Assembly: GCF_000276665.1 (NCBI RefSeq)
Contig: NW_004955426.1
Coordinates: forward strand, 362,919-426,918
Direction of reading: 5' to 3'
From: Chinchilla lanigera
Lineage: Eukaryota; Chordata; Mammalia; Rodentia; Chinchillidae
Length of the DNA stretch: 64,000 nucleotides
Below are positions 1-10,539 of this stretch, one piece after another. Both the position numbers and the translations under genes were made by a program. Under the pieces are notes generated by a model. It had not been told where the DNA came from, ran no database searches, and was given only the letters and a program-made list of their open reading frames with translations. Numbering within the stretch: the first letter of the stretch is position 1; the number at the start of each line of letters is the position of its first letter.

Positions 1-242
1 CAGTTTGCGGGGCCCCAGTGCAGGCCAGTGAGGAGTGGGAAGCCCAACCGGGCAGGCGTGAAGGAGCCAGCACAGCCCAGGACGCCGTGTGTGGCCGCCT
101 CGGGTCAGGCGTGGGTGTGGGTCCCGCCCGGTGCAGAACTGTGGCTCGAGCTGCCGGCCTGGCCCTGGGTGGGAGCTTGGGAATATGTGGTGTGTGCATT
201 TCTGTTTGCAAGCTTATTCGGCAGCTTTCACGCTCCCAGACA

Positions 243-475
243 TGATGCTGTGACATCCAGCAGTTAAAGGAGGAGAGGAGTCACCGGCTTACGGGTTCAG
301 CGGCTCAGTCCACGGTTGGCTGCTCCAGGACAGGAGCATCATGGCGGAAGGGGCTAGCGGAGGGGAGCTGCTCACGTCATGGTGGCCGGGAAACAGAGAA
401 GGGGACAGCGCCAGAGGAAGGGCAGGGACCAGATCCAGTCCCAAAGGCCCCCGCCGCCGTGGCCCACCCAGCACG
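243..475 (-). mobile_element. MaLR-type LTR fragment, antisense
   Basis: The + strand carries reverse-complement LTR features: ttaaaggaggagaggagtc, ggttcagcggctcagtccac, catcatggcggaag and cacgtcatggtggccgggaa. It resembles the 3' half of the LTR at 51275 in the opposite orientation. Confidence 0.6.
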
Positions 476-1315
476 CCTGCAGTGTGCTCCTTCAAGCCCC
501 AAACCCAGCCGAGCGGACGGAGGGAGTGGAAAAGCTGTGAGTCCCTCGCTGTCTTGTCCTTGTAAGTTTGCCCAGCCAACTGGCCCGGGACGAAACCTGG
601 AAGTGAAAGTTGGTTCTCCCCGGGGAGGGGAGGTCGGGAGACAGCGGGACACGCAGTGCTTCACAGATGTATGCTGTGAGGATGCCTGCGTTCGGAATGG
701 CTGAGCTGAGCATGGTGACACACGCTGCCCTTGCGGTGGCTGAAACGGAGGCTCAACTCCTGCCCCTTCCAGCCTGTGCCCGGGATACCTGTGTGCTCAG
801 CGAGCAGGGAGTGGAACTTACAGAGTCAGTGTGAGTGCCCCCGACCTACACCTCCGTGAGACCCGCTGTGCCCCGCGTCGCACTGGGATGGTGTGTCCCA
901 CATGGGGAAGCCGCCTCCGGAGCAGGTGCTGCAGTTCTGAAAGCGAGGGGCAGGGCGATCAATACTGCAGTGAGATTCGGGTCACTCTGGGGCCCAGGTG
1001 GGCTGGTGGAGCCGCAGAAGCGAGCCCTCACACATTTCTGGATGCTGGTGTGCTGCTCTCGGTCGGCTTCTGCAGGCAGAGCAGCTGTGTGCGCAAACGG
1101 CTGGGGAAGTGTCTGGGAAAAGTAAAACGAGGTTTCTGCAGTGTCGTGTGCCGAGATGAAGGCAGTAGGGTCAGAGAGCCGGGGATGAGGACCCCCTGGG
1201 AACCTGGAGCGCTCAGTGTGTGGGAGGGGCTTTGAGTTCCTCCATAGGAAGGGCCTCCGGAGTCTCAGAAAGGAAAAACTGAGTGTACCCCACTTGCCTC
1301 CAAATTGGACGGCAG

Positions 1316-1448
1316 CCGGGCATGGTGGCACAAGCTTGTAATCCCAGCACTGGGAAGGCTGAGGCAGGAGGATCGCTGCAAGTTTGAGGCCCGCTTGGGC
1401 TACATAGTGAGACCCTGTCTCAAAAAAGCAAAAAAAAAAAAAAAAAAA
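1316..1448 (+). mobile_element. B1 SINE
   Basis: gccgggcatggtggcacaag ... gctgaggcaggaggatcgct ... gtgagaccctgtctc, with an A-tail to 1448. Confidence 0.9.
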
Positions 1449-1681
1449 TTGGACAGTAAATTAAAAAGCCAGTAGCAGGTGCAGGAAAAATAATTGCAAC
1501 CCTTCCTAGGGATCCTGGCAGTAACACAACCCAGACATGGGCCGAAGAGAAAGTCACTGTCTCTTTCCTTTTCTGTATTGATCACATGCTGAAACGATGA
1601 TGTTTAGAGTAAGTTGGGTTAAATAAAATACACATTAGGATTAGTTTTCTCTTTCATCAGGGGATTACTAGAGAATTTAAT

Positions 1682-1802
1682 TTTTTGTGACAAGGACTTG
1701 CTATGCAGTCTGGGCTGTCCTTGAACTCACTATGTGGCCCAGCTGGCCTCGAGCTCATGGTGATCCTCCTGCCTCAGTGTCCTGAATGCTGGGACTACAG
1801 GC
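1682..1802 (-). mobile_element. B1 SINE
   Basis: tttttgtgacaaggacttgc ... gtgatcctcctgcctcagtg ... gctgggactacaggc; diverged copy. Confidence 0.8.
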
Positions 1803-2199
1803 TTTCTAAGTTTTTATTTCTGTGCTTTGAATTTGCAGTGTGGTGATTTAGAGAACAAAGTCTAAAGTACTGTCTGTCATTTGGGGGAGGGGTGAATGGT
1901 GCTCTAGGGCTCCCCCACCAAGACCTGTGCCATGCGGACATGTTTGCCAGCCCTGGGATGGAGCTCACATCCGGCACTCAGTGATTCCACAAGCCAGGTC
2001 CAGGCTCCTGCAGCAGAGGCCGTTTGTGTCACGTGGACACACGCACTTGTGACAAGGATAAGAGCAAAAGGGGGCGTGGGCACAGTGGCATCTAAGGGTG
2101 CTTGCTCTGGGGCGGCTGGGGCAGAGGGGATGAGGGGCTCGCAGAGGGAGGTCAGTGCCTTCTGCCGAGTTGCTTCCTGTAAAAATGGAAGTGATTAAG

Positions 2200-2345
2200 G
2201 GCTGGGCGTGGTGGTGCATGCCTATAACCCCAGCACCAGCCTATAACCCCAGCACCCGGGAGGCTGAGGCAGGAGGATCACAAGTTCAAGGCCAGCTTGA
2301 GCTGCGTAGCGAGACCCTCTCGCAGAAAACAAGACAGGAGAAAAA
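2200..2345 (+). mobile_element. B1 SINE with internal tandem duplication
   Basis: gggctgggcgtggtggtgca, then cctataaccccagcac repeated twice (2221-2236 and 2240-2255), then the normal B1 body and A-rich tail. Confidence 0.85.
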
Positions 2346-2724
2346 ACGCCACCCGCTGCAGCCCTGAGCTCTGCCAGGCAGTCTCTCCTACCTCTGTCCC
2401 CAGCCCCCAGGTCCCCTGACCCTTTGATAGCGGGAACTTTGGGGTCACCGGGATTCTCCTCTCTTTGCCCAGCCCTGTGGGCACCTGGCTGGCTCCTGGG
2501 GTGGCCCCAACCTGCGCTGTCCTCTCCACGCCCCTCAGCTGCGCCCTCAGCTGCGCCCACGCTGCGGGGGAGGCCGGTGGTGAGCGTGCGCTGGTGTTGT
2601 GGGGCTGGGGCTGGGCCCCTGGTTGTCGCCTCTCCCGTCCCGGAGCACCGCAGGGCTCCTGGGGTCCCCAGCCCCATCGACCGGCTCCGCCCGGCCTCTG
2701 ACCCGCTGCCCCTCTTGTTTCCAG

Positions 2725-2854
2725 ACCGGCCTTATTGTCGCCTGCTACCACGGCTTTGTGGACAGCGTGGTGGCCCTGGCGGAGTGCCCCCACGTTGACG
2801 TGAACTGGCAGGACAGCGAGGGGAACACGGCTCTAATCACGGCCGCGCAGGCAG
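2725..2854 (+). CDS. ANKRD33B: ANKRD33B coding exon (ankyrin repeats, part 1)
   Basis: This 130-nt internal exon of ankyrin repeat domain-containing protein 33B encodes 43 residues plus the first base of a Gly codon. It begins [10 protein letters not shown] and ends [10 protein letters not shown]. Two ankyrin-repeat starts are visible: [20 protein letters not shown], and [14 protein letters not shown], which continues in the next exon. Splicing signals are strong: a polypyrimidine tract and ttccag before 2725, and gtaagg from 2855. The frame joins the 7639 exon exactly (phase 1). Paralogue ANKRD33 is a photoreceptor protein; the molecular role of ANKRD33B is poorly known, so I give no biochemical function beyond an ankyrin-type protein-interaction fold. 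The preceding exon is outside the window. Confidence 0.95.
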
Positions 2855-3146
2855 GTAAGGCTGGCCACGCCGCTGCGCCGGGCGGTGGCCCAGGGCGGGA
2901 AGGGCCCTGTGCTAGGGACGCCCTTCCCCGAAGCAGGCGCCCCTCGCCTGTGGGTGGAGAGAGACACCAGGAAGTGCTTTCCGGGAGCCCGCAGGGTATA
3001 CGCACTGGTGACACTAAATTTCTGAGTCCTGTAGACCCTTGTCCAAGGGCGTGTCAGGCCCCTCGTGGGCACTCAAGCGGCCAGCTGGGTCACCAGTGCC
3101 AAGGGCCCTGCTGTTAGGGTTGTGTTCAGTAGGGTTGTGTTCAGTT

Positions 3147-3270
3147 AGCGGGCCCTGGGGGAGCGTGCCTGTAATACACACACTTGGGAGGCTGAGGCAG
3201 GAGGATGCCTGCAATGTCACGGTCAGTGTGGACTACACAAGACCCTGTCTCTCACACTCAAAAAAAGTGC
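3147..3270 (+). mobile_element. B1 SINE
   Basis: gagcgtgcctgtaatacaca ... gaggctgaggcaggaggatg ... agaccctgtctctcac; diverged. Confidence 0.75.
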
Positions 3271-3289
3271 TCAGTGTTCAGACACTTCA

Positions 3290-3460
3290 TTTATTTATTA
3301 ATTTTTTTCTTTTTTGTCTTTTGAGACAGCATCTCGCTATGTGGTTCAGGCTGGCTTTGAGCTCTCTTTGTAGCCCAGGCTGGTCTTCAACTTGCAACAA
3401 TCCTCCAGCCTCAGCCTCCCCAGTGCTGGGATGACAGGCGTGCGCCACCACGCCCAGCCC
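3290..3460 (-). mobile_element. B1 SINE (long form with internal duplication)
   Basis: gtcttttgagacagcatctc ... ggctggctttgagctctctt ... gtagcccaggctggtcttca ... gacaggcgtgcgccaccacg. Confidence 0.9.
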
Positions 3461-3557
3461 AGAGAGGTTTTAGACAAACCAGAAAGTTATCCTTGTGCCT
3501 TTGTAATCACACTTGATGTGTAACTGTGCCCTTGACCAAGAATATAAACTGACCTTT

Positions 3558-3737
3558 TCTTTTTCTTTTTGAGTTACTGGGGATTGAACCCAGGACCTTC
3601 ACAGTGAGCTGCATCCCCAGCCCTTTTTTATTTTTATTTTGAGACAACATCTTCCTAGGATACTGAGTTGCTCAAGCTTGGCTCAAAATTGTGATCTTCC
3701 TGCCTCAGCCTCCCAGAGCCTTGGGATGACAGGTCTG
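3558..3737 (-). mobile_element. B1-dID dimeric SINE
   Basis: ggattgaacccaggaccttc and gctgcatccccagccc (dID), then a T-rich linker and a B1 body with gatcttcctgcctcagcctc. Confidence 0.85.
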
Positions 3738-3779
3738 CCCCCGCCGCCTCCTGTGCCCCGTGAAAAAGAGCACTGGTCT

Positions 3780-4260
3780 CTTTCCGAGTCCTTGGGCTCC
3801 TGAGCTGACAGCGGGAGCCTCACCCTCGCGCTCCACCTGCACAGCTCTGGACGGACAGCGGTGCGGAAGCTGTGCGTGCTGACCGCGGGGCGTCTCTCTG
3901 GGCCTTCTCTCTGCACTGCGCGGCAGGAAGGAGCGCGGCTCTGCGCAGGGCCAGGCGGATCTGGCCGAGGGGAGGGGCAGAGGTATCGGCGCGGATGGGC
4001 CCCGGGGCTCCCGCCTTTGCAGGAGTCGGGGGCAGGCGCTGCAGGGACCGGGGAGGTTGGGGCAGAGGAGCTGGCCAGGGCCGTGACGAGGGTCGAGGGT
4101 TGAGGCAGCCAGAGGGTCCTGAGGCGGGGCTGGTGCCAGGGAGGCGCACGCCACTCTGCGGACCGCTCTGCATTTGCCCCTCTGAGTGGCGACTCCCGGG
4201 TCCACTTCCGGCTCGGATTCACACATGCGCTCCTGTCCAGTCCGGGGCTCTTGGCTTCAG
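3780..4260. promoter_or_regulatory. orphan intronic CpG island
   Basis: I count roughly 40 CpG dinucleotides in about 480 bp of GC-rich sequence, which is CpG-island density. It lies in an ANKRD33B intron with no recognised exon in it, directly after a B1-dID. It could be an alternative promoter, an enhancer or a tissue-specific methylation target. Confidence 0.55.
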
Positions 4261-4502
4261 CAGTGGAGAGCGGCCTCTCACTGCAGCAAACGTGGCCAAA
4301 GGGGGCGCTGGTGACGCTTCACGGAGCGGCTGGGTGGAGCGGGGACCCGCGGTGGCTTCCCAGAAACGCACGTGGCTTTGCCCTTTTGGTACCAGTGGCC
4401 CCAGCAGCTCCAATACCAGAGCTCCACGTTGCAGCGGGGAATTGTGCGGGGGCGTCAGGGAAGAGGAACAAGCCCCTGCCAGCGTCCCTTGTGTGATACA
4501 GG

Positions 4503-4666
4503 AGGCCGGGCATAGTAGCACCTGGCTGTAATCCCATTGCTGGGGAGGCTGAGGCAGGAGGATGACCGCAAGTTCAAAGCCAGCCTGGGCTACACAGTGA
4601 GTTCAAGACCAGCCTGAACCACATAGCAAGACCCTGTCTCACGGCCACCGCCTGGCAAAAAATACA
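4503..4666 (+). mobile_element. B1 SINE (long form)
   Basis: ggccgggcatagtagcacct ... cctgggctacacagtgagtt caagaccagcctgaaccaca ... agaccctgtctcac. Confidence 0.85.
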
Positions 4667-5389
4667 GTTAAAGGAAAAGAAGCCCTTGCCAACCCAGGTT
4701 GCTGGCCGGGGCAGTGGGATGACAGAGGGTGCGGAGATGTAGCGGTTCACCCCAAGCTGTGTGGTGGTGTTTGGCAAAGCTGCACCGACCGAGCGTCTGT
4801 CGACGTTGTCTGCTGGGGCAGCTGGGTTTGCCCAGAGCGAGGAGCGGTGGCTTCCAGCGGACTGGTGTGGACGGGTGTCACTCACGGGGCAGGTGTCCCT
4901 CTGCGTTAGGGGCCTGTGGCAGAGTCTGACCTGGGAGAGCTGATCTGGGATAGAAGTGCAGCCCTGTCTGTCTGGGGCCTTTCGAGTGGGGTGGGTGGGT
5001 GCAGATGAACCCTGCACCTCCAAAAACTAAAGACCACCCAAAGCAGCGGGCAGGAGGCCCCGCGGGCAGCGTGGGCCACTTCCACCCTTTCGTTGTCCCC
5101 CGTAACGGAACGGTGACGTGAGGAGGGGCCGGGATGGACCATGGCTTGGACCGTGGCCTCCACGAGTCCCCCCCCACTTGCCGTTCCTAGCTGTGACATT
5201 AAATCTCAAGGAGGCGCTCCAACAACTGGCCTGGGGCTCCTGGCGCTGCCCACACCCGGGCCAGGGTGGGCGTGGCTGCAGGTGGAGGGCATGCTCCGGC
5301 ACAGAGGGGAGGGCCTGGTGCAGGGCGTTCACCAGGTGCCAGAACCGGGGGTGAAAGGCTGCTGCTCCTCCCTCCCTCCGCCTCGTACT

Positions 5390-5650
5390 TTCTTTTTTCA
5401 GCACTGGGGATCAAACCTGAGTCCTTTGTTCTCTTTTGTCTTTTTGAGACAGGGTCTCTCTGTGCAGATCAGGCTGGCCTTGAGCTCACTTTGTAGCCCA
5501 GGCTGGCCTCGAACTCACAATGATCTTCCTGCCTCAGTCTCCCGAGTGCTGGGATTACAGGTGTGCACCCCCACACCCGGCCTAGATCCGGGTCCTTTGT
5601 GCTGAGCCATACCCCACCCGCTCTTAAAATTTTGTTTCGAGACGGGGTCT
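5390..5650 (-). mobile_element. B1-dID interrupted by a B1
   Basis: The dID part begins gcactggggatcaaacctga and resumes after the 5434-5582 insertion with gggtcctttgtgctgagcca, followed by a short B1 piece (tttgtttcgagacggggtct). The shared gtcctttgt on both sides of the inner B1 is its target duplication. Confidence 0.75.
5434..5582 (-). mobile_element. B1 SINE nested in a B1-dID
   Basis: tgtctttttgagacagggtc ... ccttgagctcactttgtagc ... gattacaggtgtgcaccccc; flanked by gtcctttgt duplications. Confidence 0.85.
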
Positions 5651-5825
5651 GGCAGAGCCACAAAGCACCCCCGGCCTAGCCCGCCCTGCTCGTCCAGCTG
5701 CAGTTCTTTCCTTTTTCTGACTCTGACCAGGGCTCCCGGGAGCCCCTCTCTCCTGCGTGGCTGGTGGGAGTAGCATTTCCAAAGCCGTTGCCTCCCTCTA
5801 CTGGTTGCATTTGGTGAACTGCACT

Positions 5826-5885
5826 TTTTTCTGGACACAAGGTCTCATGGTGTAGTCTGGGCTGCCCTCGAACTCACCTCCTCAT
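5826..5885 (-). mobile_element. B1 fragment
   Basis: tttctggacacaaggtctca followed by tggtgtagtctgggctgccc; truncated. Confidence 0.6.
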
Positions 5886-7209
5886 GCTGTGGCATGGAGA
5901 CCGGGTGGTGCCAGCGGGGACGCCAGCAGCCGTCCAGGGCCCGGATGGGGGACGGGAGTGGGGACAGGGAAGTCAGGACCAGGATCGGGAGAGGGAGGAG
6001 GGGAGCTTGGAAGGATTCCCTGGGCGCCGGCGCTGGGGAGGGGTTGCCAGCCAGCGGGGCCCTTGCTTTGGGCCGTAATGGAAATTAAAACAAAAGCACA
6101 GATTTACATGAAAAAGCTTGGTGAGGAAGGAGCAATGCTAAGAGGCTTTGGCCTGAGAAGCTGGCGGAGCTCAGGCTGGTCCCGGACCCAGAACAGGAGG
6201 ACGCGTGAATGGCTGGAGGCACTCGGGATGACGGGACCGGCCGCAGGGGCCGAGTGCGAGCGGATTTCTCTGCTCGAAGGACACGGGCAGGGCTGGGGCA
6301 GTACAGGCCGAGCGCGCTGGTCTCGGGAGGCCCAGGGCGCAGGGGAAGCTGCCAGGGTAGCTCTGGGAGGGGCTCTGGGCCATGGGTGCCCTGGGGTGAC
6401 GCCGGTGAGGCCGGGATAACGCCTGTGAGGGCCCGTCCTGTGGCCCTGATGAGAGACGTGAGAATGTGCAGGGTGACTCCGGCCGGGTCTGTGATGTGCG
6501 AGCGTGGCTGGGAGCAGCGGCGCCTGGGCCGGGGTCACTGACACGAAGCGGCCCAAGGGGAGCTGCCTCTGCCTGGCAGGGTTGGCCTTGAGGAGAGGGC
6601 TGCTCTGCGGGGCGACCCCAGGGACCGTGGCGGCGCTGGGCTGCGGCTGGCACAACGTGGGCAGCGGGTGGCTTTGCTGTCCTGTCATCTAGATATGGGC
6701 GGAGACTGCGGTGCCGCTGGGGTGCAGCCCCAAACCAAGGCCGCTGAGGGGGCGCCCAGGGCCCTGCTCTTGCGGATGGGCGATCAGGAGGGGCAGGGCG
6801 GGCTGCCCGGGCTGCGGGGGAGGAGGTGTGCGTTCTCTGCGGTCGCCCTGGAAACGCCGCCTCTGTGCTTGCGATCACCCTAACCACGAGGTCCTGCACA
6901 TTCCGAGAGTCTCTGGGGAGAAGCAGAACAGCGCGTCTGCCTGCCTGCCTGCCTATTCATTTATTTATTTGAGGAGCAAGGTGACAAAAGGGAGAAATCC
7001 ATGTTCTGTTTTTAAAAATGGGCTTTCCTTTGCTTCGTGTCATGCAGGTATGCCGTGCGCACCGACCAAACTCCTCAGGGGGGTGACATGGCTCCGTCCC
7101 CCCCCCCCCCGCATCTCTCGTTCCCTCCCCACCTGCAAAGGATCTACCTTCCCGAGAAGTCTGTTTTCGAGTGAATATTCTTACCTGCGTAGCTCTGTGG
7201 CCACGGGCA

Positions 7210-7257
7210 GTGTGTGCGTGCGTGCGTGCGTGCGTGTAATAGACACACACAGACACA
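7210..7257 (+). repeat. (TGCG)n/(CA)n microsatellite
   Basis: gtgtgcgtgcgtgcgtgcgt followed by acacacacagacaca, in the ANKRD33B intron. Confidence 0.85.
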
Positions 7258-7638
7258 AGCTTCCGAGAGGCAGCAGAGGCATCGGATGCCCGGGTGGGTG
7301 ACGCCCACTTGCTGGGATAAGCTCAGCCCTTGGGGACCTGAGCTCCAGCTCGTTTGCAGCGGTTTGCCAGCAGCTCCTGCTGGGAGCTCACAGCTGCTGC
7401 CCTTCCTGCGCTCCCGCTGCCCTGCCCCCCCCCCCCCGGGCCTGGGGAGAGCAGCTCCAGGTGGCAGCTGCCGGGTGTGCTTGCAAGAAACCTGGGCCCT
7501 GCAGCACACGGCGTGCTTTGCCCTCCAGCGTCCCGGAGCCGGGAGAAGCTGACTGCCACGGGGGTGGAGGCGCACGGGGACAGGAGGACGCGGCCCCGTC
7601 TCCCTTCTCGTTCTCACTGTGTGCGTCTCTCGTTGCAG

Positions 7639-7779
7639 GCCACGCCACCATCACCAACTACCTGCTGAACTATTTCCCCGGCCTGGACCTGGAGAGGAGG
7701 AACGTGTTCGGCTTCACGGCCCTGATGAAAGCGGCCATGCAGGGCCGCACGGAGTGCATCCGCGCCCTGATGCTGGCCG
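7639..7779 (+). CDS. ANKRD33B: ANKRD33B coding exon (ankyrin repeats, part 2)
   Basis: This 141-nt exon completes the split Gly codon, then encodes [20 protein letters not shown] followed by [20 protein letters not shown] and RALMLA, plus the first base of the next Gly codon. It finishes one ankyrin repeat and carries most of another ([11 protein letters not shown] is the canonical first-helix motif). The acceptor is cgttgcag at 7631-7638. The donor is G|gtgggt from 7780, weaker than the gtaagg donor of the previous exon. Phase 1 is preserved at both junctions, so the exon could be skipped without a frameshift, though that would remove ankyrin core sequence. Confidence 0.95.
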
Positions 7780-8089
7780 GTGGGTCCCTGTGCCTGCCCC
7801 TGTTGCACCATCCCCAGCCCCTTTCCCAGCATCCTGCCCCGTCCTGTCCCACTGTCCTCCCCAGCCCCCAAAGGAAGCTGCTCCCGGAGACCGCGTCTTC
7901 TCACCAGAGGCCGAGCAGCAGAGTTAGGGCCGGCCGCGCGGGAGAGGACAGGCTGGGCGTAGGACACGGGAGGGCGCTGGCAGTGCTGTTTGCTGCGGGT
8001 GGAGTTGTGGACAGTGTGTTGTGCGGCATTTCTCCTCCCCTTCCTTTGCTTCCGCTTCCGCTCTCACCCTACTCTCGGCCTCTTCCTCT

Positions 8090-8252
8090 GTGGTACTGGG
8101 GGTTGAACCCAGGGCCTTCACACTGAGCTTTATATCCTCAGCCCTTTTCTGAGTTTTTGAGACACAGTTGCTGAATCGGCCTTGAACTTGGAATCCTCCT
8201 GCCTCAGCCTCCCCGAGTGCCGGGAGGTGTGTGCTGCCACGCCTGGCTGGCG
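8090..8252 (-). mobile_element. B1-dID SINE
   Basis: ggtactgggggttgaaccca ... tatatcctcagcccttttct ... gaatcctcctgcctcagcct. Confidence 0.85.
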
Positions 8253-9900
8253 TTTCCTGTTCCTTTGGGAGTCCCAGAGTGGGAGGTGCTCAGGCTGTCA
8301 GTGCAGATCATCGAGGCCACCCCTGGTCATCCTGCGAAAGTCCGCCGTCCGCGGCTGTGAGCCGGGGGCAGCGAGCCCGTGCTCTCGGTGACCGTGAGGA
8401 TACTCGCAAAGGCGAGGACCACGCGGCTCTAGTGACTGCGCTCTCGGGCCTTCTCCTGACCTGGGTGCAGCCGCAGCAGGCTGTTCTGAGAAGTAAGTGA
8501 GAACCCGAAGGCGCCTGTGGTGTTGGACACGGAGTTAGCACCCGGGAACTCGGCAGTTGCTGCCGTTACTCACTTTCTTTGCGTTTAGCTTGGATTTGTT
8601 CTTGGCCCTGAGTTTGGCCGGGCCTGCCTGGCGCCGTGGGTCCCCGAGAGGCGGCCTCGCCTACGGAGAGCCCTTCCCGGCCCTCCTCAGGGCCGGGACG
8701 TTTACGTCTGTAGTCCCGTGGAAAGTTACTGGCGTTCTAGGGAGTTAATTCCCATCTGCCACTTCCAGTGCAACCCGTGGTGAGGATGAAGACACTAGGT
8801 GTATGTGTAGTTGTGGGGAGCCCAGGGGTCCTAAGTCCAGCCGCAGTGATTGATGGCCATCCAGAACAAAGGCCTCCACCCAGGGCCAAACCTGGTTTTA
8901 TTCATTCATGAAGAAGGGAGCGGCTTGAGGATGAGTGACTGTGAGAATGGCAGGGAGCAGGTGAGTGCCGTGAGCTGGGCTGGGTAGGAGGCCTGAAATC
9001 ACCTCCGCAATGCAGAGAGAAGGATGTGCAGGAAGAGTAATCTGCATAGTGCAGCTGAGATAGTACCTAACGGTCTGGGGTGGGTGTGCGTGCCATCTTC
9101 TAACCCCTGGGCAGTCCTAGCCTCTGTCTTGAGGCTTGGTCCCAGCCGACAGCGTGGAGCAGGCCCCCTACCCCGCCTCGTGCAGCTCACACAAGACAAC
9201 AGAGGTCCAGGGAAACACCCCTGCCATCTTCAAAGACTACCTTCAGGACCCTGGCTGGACCACTGTGCATTGCTTAAAGCCAGTTGAAGGGATAAGGAAA
9301 AGCCCCAGCCTGCTCTGCACACATCAGTACCTGGAGGAGGGTGAGGCTCAGCCCAAATGGAGGCAGTTGCTCCTCCTTCGAGGAGATTCGCCCAGGGGGT
9401 CCTGCACCGTCGCCCTCTGCTCCGTCCGTCCCTCTGCTTGCCAGGTGCTCCGGGCGGGTGACTTACAAACATGGGACTCGGGGCTTCCGGTGCAAGGGCG
9501 GAGGAGCCCCAGGTCAGGACGCCGCAGATGCGGCTCGCCCAGCGCTTTTCCTTCACGCTGTGTCCTCGTGTGGCGGAGGGGGCCAGCTGGGTGAGGGCGC
9601 TGATCCGGTCCAAGGGGTCTAGTGACCTCCTAGTCCCATCATAGTGCGTGTGAGGTTCCAGCTGTGGGCTGGGGGCCCCCAGCGTTCAGACCCCGGCTTC
9701 CCCCTCTTCACCCGGGAATGCAGTCAGAGGGCTTCCGGTTCTTCCTTCCCGCTCCTGTCTGCGTGGGACCCGGCTGGCGCCTACACTTGGCCACTCTGCC
9801 CCATCTGGCGGGTGATACTCCCGGCTCCCCCGCTCTCCAGGGTGTGACAGGGTGCAGCCTCGCAGCCCACTGGCCTCTGGGCTCAGTCTGGGCTTTCGAA

Positions 9901-9925
9901 CTAACCCTAACCCTAACCCTAACCC
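9901..9925. repeat. interstitial telomeric repeat
   Basis: Four perfect tandem copies of the CCCTAA telomere hexamer, in ANKRD33B's last intron. Too short for a chromosome-fusion relic. Confidence 0.9.
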
Positions 9926-10539
9926 AACATCTGGGGTTTTTTCTCTGCTGCTTTAACCTGCAAAAATTAGGGAAGGTGATGAGGAGAACAAAGCCAGAGG
10001 GCAGGGACGGGGCCTTCGAGCACCGAGAGGCTTCCGGGCGGTGAAAGGTGACAGCTGAGGTGGGCCGGTGGCTTCGCCCGGATGCAGAGGGGCCTCGGCC
10101 TCCCTCCTGTGCTGATGCTCCTCCCGCCCCGCCTGTCCTCCCTGCCCTCTCCCTCCGCCCTCCTCTCACGGTGATTGAAGGACACATTCTGCATTTCCAT
10201 TTGGTAGCAACTTGGCCGGAGTTTTCTTCTTCCATATCTAGCTAGGGTTGAGTATTGGCAGAAATTTACATTTTCACCCCTAAATGAGCAGTGCAAACCC
10301 CAGTGCGAGTCTCCTCCAGTGAATGAATTAGGAGCAGAGGCTGCGGCCCTGGATGGTGCGGGGCTCCACCGGCTCTCCTGCCACCCCTCTTCCAGGCTTC
10401 TGGAGGTTTCTCTGCCCGACACCTCTTAGGTTTCGGGCAGTTACAGGGATATGGAGGCACCTTTCTCATCTCCAGAAGGGGCGAGCCTGCTTCCCAGCAG
10501 TGGGTGTTGGTGTTGTCTCTTCCTTGAGTATTCGTTTAC

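Larger units (their letters stand above)
1..2724 (+). other. ANKRD33B: ANKRD33B intron (3' part, to the exon at 2725)
   Basis: This is the stretch before the first recognisable ANKRD33B exon. It contains an antisense MaLR-type LTR piece (243-475), B1 SINEs at 1316-1448, 1682-1802 and 2200-2345, and otherwise unique GC-rich sequence. I found no frame here for the N-terminal part of the protein (about 130 residues by comparison with the human length as I recall it), so that coding exon should lie upstream of the window. The end is set by a good acceptor: a pyrimidine-rich tract, then ttccag at 2719-2724. Confidence 0.8.
2855..7638 (+). other. ANKRD33B: ANKRD33B intron
   Basis: This 4.8-kb intron starts gtaagg and ends gttgcag. 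It holds B1 elements (3147-3270, 3290-3460, 4503-4666, 5434-5582, fragment 5826-5885), B1-dID dimers (3558-3737 and a split one at 5390-5650), a CpG island (3780-4260), and short TGCG/CA and poly-C tracts near 7100-7440. The stretches 4670-5390 and 5890-7100 are GC-rich and carry several open frames of 150-240 codons on both strands. None is recognisable, and I treat them as chance frames in GC-rich DNA. Confidence 0.8.

Noticed and set aside
3683..4531. Several 120-220-codon frames on both strands.
   Set aside because: They lie on a CpG island, where stop codons are rare; no recognisable domain and no consistent strand.
5889..6899. 176-codon + frame and 194/242-codon - frames.
   Set aside because: GC-rich Pro/Arg/Ala-heavy translations overlapping each other; no splice support or known homology.
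8810..9400. Possible ERV LTR beginning tgtggggagccc.
   Set aside because: No matching CA end, target duplication, poly(A) signal arrangement or second copy could be found by eye.
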